Assembly (NCBI GenBank): GCA_023392535.1
Contig: JAEVYY010000019.1
Coordinates: forward strand, 201,373-265,372
Direction: 5' to 3'
Length of the DNA stretch: 64,000 nucleotides
From: Bacillota bacterium
GTDB taxonomy: Bacteria; Bacillota; Clostridia; Lachnospirales; Lachnospiraceae
The notes beneath the pieces are model-generated. The model ran no database searches. It saw nothing but the letters and a program-made list of their open reading frames with translations, and was not told the origin of the DNA. The translations under genes were made by a program, and so were the position numbers. The number at the start of each line of letters is the position of its first letter. Position 1 is the first letter of the stretch. Positions 8,344-16,902 of this stretch are shown one piece after another.

Positions 8344-9861
8344 TTATTCCATTTCAGTTGGTTTAAAATGGCTGACAACAATTTGTACCGACATGTAATC
8401 ATTTGTATGCTCTTTTGCTAATGTATCAAATTCTAATTGCAACTGCGTAGGGAACAGCTTATTTCTTAATTCATCCCGACTTTTGCTTTCCAGTATGCTC
8501 TGTATTGAATTCTGACAAGCATTGAGCGTATCATCCCTTTCTCCGACCGTAACTTCTTCTTTGTTAGAAATATTCCAACAAATATCATACGATAACTCTG
8601 CGCCATAATACCCGTCATTATCTGTTTTCTTGTTGCTACCTGTCCCTACTGATAGAATAGGTACGTCATTATTTATTGCGGCACCTAATTCCGTGGTGGC
8701 GTAAAGAAGTGTTTGCATAAAATCTACATTTTCATCGTTAGGATTATACCCAGTATAGAGAGTCTGTACCCTTTCTACCTGAGAATCAAATTCACTCACA
8801 TTGAGTTGTCGATATTGAGTTGTCTTTAAAGACATTAATTCTGTATAATCCTCATCCCTATAGGAAGAATGGTTATCTTTTTTTCCAGATGCGGTATCCT
8901 TCTTATCTACTGCTGATGTAGCAAAAATTATTGTAACACCTATTACTATTAATACTGTAATAAGGATTGTTATCCTGGAAGTCTTTTTCATCTTCATAAT
9001 TGAGATGATCCTTTCTTCTATCGCGTTTTTACTGAAATTGTTCACAAGTGGCATAAAGTAATTCTTCTCCTCCTCCAAACCAATCAACGTCATCGCATAA
9101 TCTAATTTCGTATTTCCTCCAAATGTTCGTACAACCGATTCATCACAGGATAATTCTATATCTTGGCTCGCTAATAGATACATCAGCCATACAAGAGGAT
9201 TGAACCAGTGAACACACAAAGCTGCTGCCATTATTAATTTTGTCAACGTATCAAATCGCCGAACATGAATAAGTTCATGAGCCAGGATATAATGCAACTT
9301 GTTCTTATCCTCCCAATCCGTCTGCTTAGGCAATAGTATTACAGGTTGGATTATGCCATAGGTCAGAGGGGTAAAGATCCTGTCAGATTGTCTTAATTTT
9401 AAGTCTCTCCATATGGAATGCTCTTGAATCCACATTTTTATATATAGATTATCTACTGGTAATGCCGTCTTATATTCCCTACGGCTACGCAAATGTGTAA
9501 CCAGAAAAAACAGCACACAAAGGAGCAATCCGATCAACCAGATTATTCGAAAATAAAAGGCCTCATGAAACGGCGCTTCTGTCGATAATATTACGGATTT
9601 TGCATGAGCTGAGTTGTTTTGAATAACAGAAAATTCATTCGATACTAAATTAATTTGCCTTATTTTGCTTGCTAGTGCATGAACGATTGAATACACACTA
9701 AACCGGGAACAAATCTTAAAAGGAATCAGTAAACGGCATAATACAATACCCCATAGAATAGGAAAGAGTCTTTTTGGTAACTTATACAAACATAATACAC
9801 GTATGAGCACTATTACTAAAATAGAAATACCGGATAAAAAACTCATTCTAAGTAAATTCAT
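8344..9861 (-). CDS. BlaR1/MecR1-family M56 sensor metalloprotease
   Basis: 505 residues. Several N-terminal membrane helices surround a cytoplasmic M56 zinc protease domain with the HExxH motif in ILAHELIHVRRFDTL (near residue 190) and the downstream ELSCDESVV zinc ligand. A further helix (ITILITVLIVIGVTIIFATSA, near 295) leads to a C-terminal extracellular sensor of about 190 residues. This is not a penicillin-binding domain: no SxxK/SxN/KTG set is seen, so the signal is probably not a beta-lactam. It lies 12 bases after the BlaI-like repressor gene, forming the usual repressor-sensor pair. No beta-lactamase gene lies next to it. Confidence 0.85.
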   Translation of the reverse strand: MNLLRMSFLSGISILVIVLIRVLCLYKLPKRLFPILWGIVLCRLLIPFKICSRFSVYSIVHALASKIRQINLVSNEFSVIQNNSAHAKSVILSTEAPFHEAFYFRIIWLIGLLLCVLFFLVTHLRSRREYKTALPVDNLYIKMWIQEHSIWRDLKLRQSDRIFTPLTYGIIQPVILLPKQTDWEDKNKLHYILAHELIHVRRFDTLTKLIMAAALCVHWFNPLVWLMYLLASQDIELSCDESVVRTFGGNTKLDYAMTLIGLEEEKNYFMPLVNNFSKNAIEERIISIMKMKKTSRITILITVLIVIGVTIIFATSAVDKKDTASGKKDNHSSYRDEDYTELMSLKTTQYRQLNVSEFDSQVERVQTLYTGYNPNDENVDFMQTLLYATTELGAAINNDVPILSVGTGSNKKTDNDGYYGAELSYDICWNISNKEEVTVGERDDTLNACQNSIQSILESKSRDELRNKLFPTQLQLEFDTLAKEHTNDYMSVQIVVSHFKPTEME

Positions 9862-9873
9862 AGGAATACCTCC

Positions 9874-10233
9874 TTATTTTAACGTATTAACAAGCTTCTT
9901 CAGTCTTTCGATTTCATCTTGGGATAAATTCTTACGACCTAAAATAGAAGCCACAAGCTGATCTGCCGCTCCATCATACATTTTATTGATGAGTTGTGTA
10001 ATTTCAACCTCTCTTGCCTGTTCAATTGAAACGAGAGGATGACAAGTAAAGTTGGGCTCACTGCGTACAATAGCCCCCTTATCAATACACCTTTTAATCA
10101 GCGTATACGTTGTTGTTTTACTCCATCCGACCTGGTCTTTTAAGATTTCTGCAATCTGCTTGGCAGTGCTATCTCCATTTTTCCAGAGCACATCCATAAT
10201 TTTAAGTTCTGAATCAAATAATTTTATTTGCAT
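9874..10233 (-). CDS. BlaI/MecI-family transcriptional repressor
   Basis: 119 residues, full length for the family. The winged helix is seen as LFDSELKIMDVLWKNGDSTA, IAEILKDQVGWSKTTTYTLI and KRCIDKGAI, and a C-terminal dimerisation part follows. Known members are dimers that block their own promoter until cleaved after BlaR1 signalling. Two matching inverted repeats lie upstream (10256-10301). RBS GGAG 7 bases before the ATG. Confidence 0.9.
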   Translation of the reverse strand: MQIKLFDSELKIMDVLWKNGDSTAKQIAEILKDQVGWSKTTTYTLIKRCIDKGAIVRSEPNFTCHPLVSIEQAREVEITQLINKMYDGAADQLVASILGRKNLSQDEIERLKKLVNTLK

Positions 10234-10255
10234 CTTTCAACTCCACTGTACCGCA

Positions 10256-10301
10256 TTTTACCGTAGTAGAATACCATTTCTCATATTCTACTATGGTAGA
10301 A
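10256..10301. promoter_or_regulatory. Two BlaI-like operators
   Basis: Site 1 (10256-10271) is TTTTACCGTAGTAGAA and site 2 (10286-10301) is TTCTACTATGGTAGAA; both are TTCTAC-N4-GTAGAA dyads, site 2 perfect. Their centres are exactly 30 bp apart, so they lie on the same DNA face. They sit just upstream of the repressor gene. Confidence 0.75.
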
Positions 10302-10363
10302 CGAAATTGTAAAGTGAATTTATTTTTATCACCCTCTATGACCTATCATAAAAAAAGAGAGCA

Positions 10364-10888
10364 TTAAAGATCAACCGCATATGCAACTAACGAATCTATC
10401 GTTTGTTTTTCCTCGAAATTCACTTTTCTATTGTAAGTCTTAAGAAATTCTTGATCCTCTGCATTTCTCTCTTCTTGAGGTTTTTTTTGAATCATACCTT
10501 TCATCATGGCCATCATGCCCCTATGTAGAGGGCCAAGCTTTCTGTAGTCTATTCCACCTCGTAAATGAAAAATCTTTGTTTTTGCAAGTACATCTTTTGA
10601 AAAATTTTTACTAACAATTGCACGATAGTCAGTTATATCAGGATCCGCTAATCCAACAGTGAACACAATCAACCTTTTACAAGGATTATGAGCCACCAGT
10701 TTTACACCAGCAATCCCTCCGGCATATAGACCTCCTCCATATATGACCGTATCATAATCACAAAGCATTTGCGGTTTTACTTTACTTGCTTCTATCAGGT
10801 CAGCATTTAATTCCAAAGCGATCCATTCCGCATACTTTTTTGTGGAACCATACTTGGATGTGTAGGTAACTAAAATCTTGTCAGACAT
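10364..10888 (-). CDS. Flavodoxin-domain protein
   Basis: 174 residues. The N-terminal FMN phosphate-binding loop is YTSKYGSTKKYAEWIA (residues 9-24), and YGGGLYAGGI near residue 50 is the second FMN-contact loop. The family includes HemG-type protoporphyrinogen oxidase and single-domain flavodoxins used in electron transfer or quinone reduction. The start overlaps the end of the upstream MarR gene by 8 bases, so the two are coupled, suggesting a redox or stress response in which MarR is the sensor. Confidence 0.85.
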   Translation of the reverse strand: MSDKILVTYTSKYGSTKKYAEWIALELNADLIEASKVKPQMLCDYDTVIYGGGLYAGGIAGVKLVAHNPCKRLIVFTVGLADPDITDYRAIVSKNFSKDVLAKTKIFHLRGGIDYRKLGPLHRGMMAMMKGMIQKKPQEERNAEDQEFLKTYNRKVNFEEKQTIDSLVAYAVDL

Positions 10889-11342
10889 TTTGTTTATCTC
10901 CCTTCAGGTTATCTAAATTTTCAAATAGTTTGATTAAGGATCTGCTTACCTGTTCAATTTCTTGTTTATCCATACCATAGAACATGTCCTCAACAAACTG
11001 CATTGCCATTTGTTCATTGTCTTTATCCCACTGTTCGCATTGAGCACTCGCTGCAATTCTCATAGCTCTGCCATCCTTTTCATCTTGATGAAGTGTTACA
11101 AAGCCCTTTTCAGCTAATTTCATCACCAGCTGCTTTGTATTTTGATGAGAGGTATCGCAAGCCCTAGCAAGCTGTTTTAGCGTAGGGGGATCTTCAAATA
11201 ATCCCAACACCAAAATGACAAACCACTGTTTGGAAGTTAAGTCTCTCATTTGTGAATCCATTTTGCTTTGAAGCCGATTGGCAACGCGGAAAAGATAACC
11301 AAATACAAGCAGCCTTTTATCCATTTTATCTAAATCATACAC
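10881..11342 (-). CDS. MarR-family transcriptional regulator
   Basis: 153 residues with the winged-helix core TLKQLARACDTSHQNTKQLVMKL and the wing EKGFVTLHQDEKDGRAMRI (basic DxRAxR-like signature). The start is a GTG at 11342, 8 bases after AGGAGG. It is first in a two-gene operon with the flavodoxin and probably represses itself through the palindrome at 11358-11379. Ligand unknown. Confidence 0.88.
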   Translation of the reverse strand: MYDLDKMDKRLLVFGYLFRVANRLQSKMDSQMRDLTSKQWFVILVLGLFEDPPTLKQLARACDTSHQNTKQLVMKLAEKGFVTLHQDEKDGRAMRIAASAQCEQWDKDNEQMAMQFVEDMFYGMDKQEIEQVSRSLIKLFENLDNLKGDKQNV

Positions 11343-11357
11343 TACGTATTCCTCCTA

Positions 11358-11379
11358 TATAGGTAATATATTACCTATA
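11358..11379. promoter_or_regulatory. MarR operator, perfect 22-bp palindrome
   Basis: TATAGGTAATA followed directly by its exact reverse complement. It covers the predicted transcription start of the MarR-flavodoxin operon and ends just before the AGGAGG site, as expected for autorepression. Confidence 0.8.
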
Positions 11380-11384
11380 AGGCT

Positions 11385-11414
11385 AGTATAATCTGTATCC
11401 AAATAATTTGTCAA
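11385..11414 (-). promoter_or_regulatory. Sigma-A promoter of the marR-flavodoxin operon
   Basis: On the minus strand TTGACA (11414-11409), an 18-base spacer, then TATACT (11390-11385). Confidence 0.75.
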
Positions 11415-11436
11415 TATTTGAATCAAATACATAATC

Positions 11437-12189
11437 TTATATTTGGTAGCAATTTTTTATGGACTCTATCACCTCCTGGTAGGTAACTCCACGTATTCCC
11501 AATGTATTCAGATCCACTGTTTCATTTTTATTTTCTTCTAAAAATCGAATTGCATCTGCCTTCACTGGTCCTGTGATCTTAACATTAACTTCCACCCTCA
11601 TATTAACAGCAAGTCTTAAGATATCATTTTTATGTTTCTTAATATTTTTGATATCCACATTATCCCCATTTGCCTTTCTTTCAGTTAAATCCAGCCATGC
11701 TTTCATTTTAAATAGAATCAAATATTCTAATTTTAAGACAGATAATCCATCAATCAAGAGTACACCGTCTGTAAGCAAAAAGTAATACGCATCATCTAAT
11801 AAAATAGCAGATAAACTAATGGTTTCATCACTTATGTGCAATGGAACCAACCTACTTTCTATGTTTTTAAAATAATTTGGCTTACTTCCAAAAAGTTCTA
11901 TCATATATGGAAATTCTTTATTTTCAGGTTTTTCGAACCGATAAAATTGATTTTTTTTGGTCCCTTTATTGATATGTTTATACTTGCCGGCTTCAATAAA
12001 TGAAAGGAATTTTTCGGTAAAAGATTCATTCATTACCTCTATCAGCAGTACCATATCCAGATCTTTTGTCTGGCGGAAATCAACTCCCATTCTACCAAGA
12101 ATAATATCGCAGGCTGTTCCACCGATAAATACATATTGACCGGAATATTCTCCGAAGTACTCCCTGAATTTTTCTATTCCCCGAACCAC
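11437..12189 (-). CDS. AbiEii-like nucleotidyltransferase (putative toxin)
   Basis: 250 residues. The N-terminal motif FIGGTACDIILGRMG, followed by TKDLDMVL (near residues 22-48), matches the GG(S/T)...DxD pattern of polymerase-beta-fold nucleotidyltransferases such as AbiEii/MenA toxins. These inactivate tRNA by adding nucleotides when the antitoxin is lost. A conserved Lys-rich region (VLKLEYLILFKMKAWLDLTER) matches the family's AxKLxAxxxR-like block. It starts with a GTG, 7 bases after GGAGG inside the end of the upstream gene, a 16-base overlap. Other DNA-polymerase-beta nucleotidyltransferases are possible. Confidence 0.65.
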   Translation of the reverse strand: MVRGIEKFREYFGEYSGQYVFIGGTACDIILGRMGVDFRQTKDLDMVLLIEVMNESFTEKFLSFIEAGKYKHINKGTKKNQFYRFEKPENKEFPYMIELFGSKPNYFKNIESRLVPLHISDETISLSAILLDDAYYFLLTDGVLLIDGLSVLKLEYLILFKMKAWLDLTERKANGDNVDIKNIKKHKNDILRLAVNMRVEVNVKITGPVKADAIRFLEENKNETVDLNTLGIRGVTYQEVIESIKNCYQI

Positions 12190-13148
12190 TCTGTATCCTC
12201 CATTAGTTCTTCGATTGCAAGTTCAATTCTATCATCTCTTTTATCAAGTGAACTGATCAAAGAAATGGGATCAATGTAATTATTCTTTGCAAGAAGTCCT
12301 ATATCATATTTCATAATTTGTACTTCTGGCAATAACTCTTCCAATGCTATCTCTCTTGTTACTTGTATCTCTTTCAGTAAAACTTCTGCTTTAGCATCGG
12401 CAGCATATACCATTTGTTTTGGTTCACCAAGCATAGTTTGCTCTCCTAAAGCTGTCAGACCACTTTTATATAAGGTTAATTCATAAGGAATCTCTGAAAT
12501 ATATAGAACTTTCTTAATAGGATCGGAAAGATATTCTTTTCCCCTCTTAAAATAATTTTCCTTATCGATCCTTTCAAAATATTTTTTTCTTCCGGTTTTT
12601 CCACCGATCTTATAATTTACGATACCTATTCTTTTGAGTTCATTCATTCCCCGAACTGTTGTCATAGAAGAAATATTTAATTTTTCAGTCAGTTCTTCTA
12701 CTTCAAATTCCTTTTTTTGAGCATACAGAATGTAGAGATATATTAGTTGTGTTGCTGGAGTAAACTTCTCATGGTATGGATTATCAGATGCATTGTATTT
12801 TACTTTATTTAAATGTAAGGAGACAAACGGCAAATACAACTGATTGACAGAAACAAAGGGAATTCTCTCCTGCAACATCTTTTTAATTCGGTATCCCGAT
12901 AATTCCTGTAAGAATAAAGCGACTGGTATATTTACCTGCTCTTCTATTAGTGCTATCTGTGTTTTTAATTTCTGTACCGTCTGCTGTTCATAAGGACATA
13001 CTAATAAGAAATTGGCATCTACTATGGTCACCATATAATATTGAAAACTTCCAACTAAATATAAGCTAAGTTTATTTTTTGAATCCCACTTACAAATAGA
13101 TGCATGATCATCGATACTCTTTTGCAAATATTCTAAAATTTCATCCAT
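12174..13148 (-). CDS. AbiEi-like winged-helix protein (putative antitoxin and repressor)
   Basis: 324 residues. A MarR-like winged helix lies in the middle (about 130-195: FTPATQLIYLYILYAQKKEF, EEVEELTEKLNISSMTTVRG, RIGIVNYKIG). N-terminal and C-terminal parts have no motif I recognise, but a DNA-binding protein overlapping an upstream nucleotidyltransferase gene is the AbiE arrangement, where the first gene is the antitoxin and repressor. A perfect inverted repeat lies upstream. RBS AGGAGG. Assignment is by gene context and not by a strong domain match. Confidence 0.55.
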   Translation of the reverse strand: MDEILEYLQKSIDDHASICKWDSKNKLSLYLVGSFQYYMVTIVDANFLLVCPYEQQTVQKLKTQIALIEEQVNIPVALFLQELSGYRIKKMLQERIPFVSVNQLYLPFVSLHLNKVKYNASDNPYHEKFTPATQLIYLYILYAQKKEFEVEELTEKLNISSMTTVRGMNELKRIGIVNYKIGGKTGRKKYFERIDKENYFKRGKEYLSDPIKKVLYISEIPYELTLYKSGLTALGEQTMLGEPKQMVYAADAKAEVLLKEIQVTREIALEELLPEVQIMKYDIGLLAKNNYIDPISLISSLDKRDDRIELAIEELMEDTEWFGE

Positions 13149-13177
13149 AATAAATCACCTCCTTATATATATTATCA

Positions 13178-13196
13178 TTACAATGTTATATTGTAA
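13178..13196. promoter_or_regulatory. Inverted repeat upstream of the AbiE-like pair
   Basis: TTACAAT-GTTAT-ATTGTAA is a perfect 7-bp dyad with a 5-base spacer, about 30 bases before the start at 13148. Likely autoregulatory operator. Confidence 0.6.
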
Positions 13197-13229
13197 ATAT
13201 TTATGTTTTATTTAAAAATTATAAAGTAC

Positions 13230-13258
13230 TTGACCTGTCGTAGTAATTATGCTATATT
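13230..13258 (+). promoter_or_regulatory. Sigma-A promoter of the padR operon
   Basis: TTGACC (13230-13235), a 17-base spacer, then TATATT (13253-13258). Confidence 0.75.
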
Positions 13259-13293
13259 TATACTACGTCAATCGTAGTACTATAGACGTAGTA
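13239..13293. promoter_or_regulatory. PadR-type operators overlapping the promoter
   Basis: The heptamer CGTAGTA or its complement recurs at about 13239, 13261, 13273 and 13287. TACTACG (13261-13267) and CGTAGTA (13273-13279) form a perfect dyad right at the predicted transcription start. Repeated CGTAGTA copies suggest cooperative repressor binding. Confidence 0.6.
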
Positions 13294-13399
13294 CTTATTC
13301 GTATATAAACCAATATAATGACCATTACAAATATATCATTGACGTAGTTCTAAGATTAATACGTGCTAGTTATAACTTTCTCAAGAGGGAGGTAACAGA

Positions 13400-13726
13400 T
13401 TGATAAGCAGTGATGTGATCCGAGGTTACAATGACACCATAATTTTATATCTTTTATCGCAGAATGATTCTTATGGATATGAAATTTCAAAGAGTATTCG
13501 GGAAATTTCGGAAGAAAAATATATTATAAAAGAAACGACCCTATACTCCGCGTTCTCCAGGTTGGAAAAAAACGGGTATATTACATCATATTTCGGAGAC
13601 GAAACAAATGGGAAACGACGTACCTATTATAAAATAACAGAAAGAGGGCGATGTTACTACTATGAAAAGTGCGCAGAATGGCAGCTTACAAAAGAAGTTA
13701 TAGATAAATTTATAGAGATTAAATAA
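13400..13726 (+). CDS. PadR-family transcriptional regulator
   Basis: 108 residues, the usual size of short PadR proteins. The winged helix is NDTIILYLLSQNDSYGYEIS, then KETTLYSAFSRLEKNGYITS and RRTYYKITERGR. It starts with TTG at 13400, 7 bases after GGGAGG. It is followed 46 bases later by a membrane protein whose N-terminus is typical of PadR partners. Probably autoregulated through the operators upstream. Confidence 0.9.
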   Translation: MISSDVIRGYNDTIILYLLSQNDSYGYEISKSIREISEEKYIIKETTLYSAFSRLEKNGYITSYFGDETNGKRRTYYKITERGRCYYYEKCAEWQLTKEVIDKFIEIK

Positions 13727-13772
13727 TACAAAATGGTATTTATCAAAAGGAAAACCAGGAGGGAATCATTCA

Positions 13773-14747
13773 ATGGAAACGATTAAAAATTATCTTGATA
13801 CCATGTTTACCGGTCTGCCTAAGACCGCTGATATGATTAAACTAAAAGAAGATTTATTCCTTAATATGGAGGAAAAATACAATGCACTGAAACAAAGCGG
13901 AAAGAGTGAAAACGAAGCTATCGGAATCGTCATATCCGAATTTGGGAATATTGATGAACTTCTCAAGGAATTCGGCATTGATCGTAACACAAATAAAGGC
14001 GAAGAGTTTTTACCTCTTATTACACTACCAGAAGCAGAAAAAATACTTCGCGACAAGAAGTTCTATGGAAATATCATAGCATGCGGCGTATTTTTATGTA
14101 TCACGGCACCTGCTGTAATTTTTATCATATTAATGAGGTTAGGCAGTTCGTTCGATACCCTTGATCGCTCTTCCCTACTCATATTATTCCCTTTCTTTTT
14201 AATGATTGCCTTTGCGGTATCACTTTTTATTCTAAGTGGTTACCAATTGCAGAAATATGAATACCTCAAAAAACCATTTACATTAGATTATAATGTAAAA
14301 GCATTCGTATCCGAGAAAAAAGAACGTTTTCAAATGTATTATATTCTGCAAATTATTATGGGAGTAATGCTTTGCATTCTCTCTCCTTTAACGATTATAA
14401 CCCTACAGTTCATTGATCATTCAAATACAAAATATGATAGTTTTGGCGCAGCACTCTTTTTATTATTTATTGCCATTGGTGTTTTTTTGTTTATTCATTC
14501 TGGTTGTATTATGGATAGCTATAAAGAGTTATTGCAAGAAGAAGAATTCTCTTACAAAAGTAAAGAAAAAAACAAATTGATAGAAACAGCTGCTTCTGTT
14601 TTCTGGCCTTTGGTCACTGCTGGGTATCTTCTTTGGAGTTTTTTAAGTCAAGATTGGGGAACTACCTGGATCGTATGGCCTATTACCGGTATACTTTTCG
14701 GTTCCTTTACTGCCGTATGCCACGCTATGAACAAAAATACTAAATGA
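13773..14747 (+). CDS. PadR-associated membrane protein with permease-prefix N-terminus
   Basis: 324 residues. The first 75 residues (DTMFTGLPKTADMIKLKEDL, MEEKYNALKQSGKSENEAIG) form a cytoplasmic helical domain common to membrane proteins encoded next to PadR regulators. About six membrane helices follow (near 95-120, 130-152, 190-212, 225-245, 275-292 and 295-315). No catalytic motif is seen. The family's function is not well defined; envelope stress or daptomycin/bacitracin-type responses have been suggested for relatives. Confidence 0.8.
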   Translation: METIKNYLDTMFTGLPKTADMIKLKEDLFLNMEEKYNALKQSGKSENEAIGIVISEFGNIDELLKEFGIDRNTNKGEEFLPLITLPEAEKILRDKKFYGNIIACGVFLCITAPAVIFIILMRLGSSFDTLDRSSLLILFPFFLMIAFAVSLFILSGYQLQKYEYLKKPFTLDYNVKAFVSEKKERFQMYYILQIIMGVMLCILSPLTIITLQFIDHSNTKYDSFGAALFLLFIAIGVFLFIHSGCIMDSYKELLQEEEFSYKSKEKNKLIETAASVFWPLVTAGYLLWSFLSQDWGTTWIVWPITGILFGSFTAVCHAMNKNTK

Positions 14748-14751
14748 ATTT

Positions 14752-14788
14752 ACAGAGGCTACTTCAACATGAAATAGCCTCTGTTTTC
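14752..14788 (+). terminator. Intrinsic terminator after the padR operon
   Basis: ACAGAGGCTA (14752-14761) pairs with TAGCCTCTGT (14775-14784), followed by TTTT. The stop codon of the convergent gene (14766-14764) lies inside the loop region. Confidence 0.75.
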
Positions 14789-15873
14789 GTATGAGAAATC
14801 TTATTAATAAGCTTATTATTTATATCTTCGTAAACAATATCATCATAAATCATTATGTTTTGAATATAGTCGACATACTGCGTATCGAAATTATAATTTT
14901 GCGCATACCATTGTTTAGACAAATAATGATTGAAGTTACTCACCGTTTTTATAGAATTTTTTAAATGATTTATTATATCTTCTACAATATCCAATGGAGC
15001 AAAATTTTCCTTTAGATAACAAGCCAAGAATTCTCTTGATAGCTGCATTTCCCACAAACGCCAGTTTAAGATCGTATATAAATTTTTATCCGATGCATGA
15101 ACTTCCGTTACGGTATCTAATAATGACCGTTGATCGAACTGACAAATATGAATTAGCTCTTCGAGAGCCTTCCGTCCAAGTAAAACCGTTTTGTCATCTA
15201 CACAATACTCCGCATTATAATGATTGCATATACTTTTAAATAGCATTCTATCCCATTTCATTACATTGTCCATGCTATGGTTTTTCAAACTAACTGTATA
15301 AATATTTGTTGTTTCGTTTAATGCTTTTTCGAAGGTATTGGCATCAATAATTCCTATATCACCCTTATATTTTCTGATTTTACTTTTATCTTTATTAAGA
15401 TGTGTTTTTCCTTCAACATAATAATAATTTTCATTGTCATAATGAATTAGCAGAAAACCATGTATATTAACTGCACTGAAATCTTTATGTAATGGGTCAT
15501 AAAATCTAGAAAATGGTAAATATAACATATCAGGACATACAAGTAACATCTCATGGTCTAACAATGTTCTTATCGTTTTTATTGGGTCATTGCTTTTATA
15601 ATTTTTATATTGGATAAAAGAATTTATCAGCTTAAGTGAAAGATCTTCGACGTTATACAATCTATTTATATCCAAGTCGCATATATCATTTTTTTCATTC
15701 TTTACTAATTTGAGTGAAAGATCTTCCAAAAAATATGGCGTATAATATTCCATCTTATATTTATTTTTTAAAATTAAATAAGTCGTACTGCGAAGACAAT
15801 TTAGTGATGTAGCGATGCTATCCTCCACACCATTTTGATTGATATAGGGATAATTTAAAAATAATTTTGACAT
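14764..15873 (-). CDS. Uncharacterised protein in an NRPS-like operon (possible BtrH/C39-like fold)
   Basis: 369 residues, no membrane helix or signal peptide. A Cys near residue 26 (TSLNCLRST) and the segment VNIHGFLLIHYDNENYYYVEG (His138, Tyr/Asp, acidic residue) have the spacing of papain-like C39/BtrH acyltransferases, but the match is weak. An in-frame duplication gives VEDLSLKL twice, 26 codons apart. The rest is rich in Asn, Tyr and aromatic residues. It is the last gene of the operon with the adenylation-carrier protein and another such protein. I do not recognise the family with certainty. RBS AAGGAGG. Confidence 0.6.
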   Translation of the reverse strand: MSKLFLNYPYINQNGVEDSIATSLNCLRSTTYLILKNKYKMEYYTPYFLEDLSLKLVKNEKNDICDLDINRLYNVEDLSLKLINSFIQYKNYKSNDPIKTIRTLLDHEMLLVCPDMLYLPFSRFYDPLHKDFSAVNIHGFLLIHYDNENYYYVEGKTHLNKDKSKIRKYKGDIGIIDANTFEKALNETTNIYTVSLKNHSMDNVMKWDRMLFKSICNHYNAEYCVDDKTVLLGRKALEELIHICQFDQRSLLDTVTEVHASDKNLYTILNWRLWEMQLSREFLACYLKENFAPLDIVEDIINHLKNSIKTVSNFNHYLSKQWYAQNYNFDTQYVDYIQNIMIYDDIVYEDINNKLINKISHTKTEAISC

Positions 15874-15890
15874 AAAGAGCCTCCTTATTA

Positions 15891-16901
15891 TCAGGAAAGT
15901 TTAGAAAGCAATTTTTTTAATATTACTACTTCTTCTGCCCTAATCTGCCGCAGAATAGAAATGATTTTTGTAAGGTATGAGGAATTCTTTTTATATTTGT
16001 ATACCAACATAATACTAAGCAATGTTTTTGCATCATTCTCAATCTTTTTATAAGCTTTCAGACAATTATCCAAATTTTGGTATTTTTCTATTTCAATAAG
16101 GTAATTGATCCTATCTCTCATACATTTTTTATGTTCCCATAACAAAAAAGGAATTCGCGCATCATATTTCACCTGTTCAGCAGATAGAAGTTGATAGTAT
16201 TCAATAAGTGAATCATATATTTTTATTCCAAATACAAATTTATTTGTGGGATTATGAAAAGATCGATATCTCATATCTGAGTTGCCGGAATCCAGATACT
16301 CAGATATAAGTTCAATGACCACTTGTATATCAAAGTAGTACTTAGCTTCAGGATTATACTGAAACAAAAAAATTCTGTCGTTCCATAACTGTCTCAGATC
16401 GTCTGCCTTAGATAGAAAAGCATCCTGAAATGCACGATAGCTGATGAGACTGGTAGCAAATTGTTCTTTGTCATCATAACCCAGTATCTGAAATTCTTTC
16501 TTTTCATCATCGTACCCAAAGACAAAAATATCATGTATAAAATGATGTTTTCTATACATCGGCCTGTCAGGCATATAGTACTCGTCTGCAAAGCTATAAA
16601 AATAGTAACCATCGTTGATTGCTGAAATGATATAATCTATACCATTGATTGGATTCTTAACAAATGATCCCCAATCCAGACACTGCGTTCTCAAAAATGG
16701 AATTTGAAATTCTTGGTTCGGTTTAAAAAACTCAAGAAATGGAGTTCCATCGTTATAGATTTTATTATTACAACATAACTGAATATAATTACAATAAAAC
16801 CATGGTTTATAATCCTCTTTCACAGACAGAATACTGAGTGGATAAGCGTCATATAGAAAACATTTAACAGGCGGTTCACCCAATGGTAATTTTTTTCTCA
16901 T
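15891..16901 (-). CDS. Uncharacterised protein in an NRPS-like operon (possible BtrH/C39-like fold)
   Basis: 336 residues. The region near 117-150 (KHHFIHDIFVFGYDD, then FQILGYDDKEQF) resembles the H-x-GYD...DP-type segment of BtrH_N and C39-like proteins, and Cys37, Cys43-44 and Cys74 are candidates for a nucleophile. The remainder is helical and hydrophilic. The ATG is one base after the stop of the carrier-protein gene (TGAAATG) and has no ribosome binding site, so translation must be coupled. It could transfer the aminoacyl group from the carrier Ser to an acceptor. Family not established. Confidence 0.6.
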   Translation of the reverse strand: MRKKLPLGEPPVKCFLYDAYPLSILSVKEDYKPWFYCNYIQLCCNNKIYNDGTPFLEFFKPNQEFQIPFLRTQCLDWGSFVKNPINGIDYIISAINDGYYFYSFADEYYMPDRPMYRKHHFIHDIFVFGYDDEKKEFQILGYDDKEQFATSLISYRAFQDAFLSKADDLRQLWNDRIFLFQYNPEAKYYFDIQVVIELISEYLDSGNSDMRYRSFHNPTNKFVFGIKIYDSLIEYYQLLSAEQVKYDARIPFLLWEHKKCMRDRINYLIEIEKYQNLDNCLKAYKKIENDAKTLLSIMLVYKYKKNSSYLTKIISILRQIRAEEVVILKKLLSKLS

Positions 16902-16902
16902 T

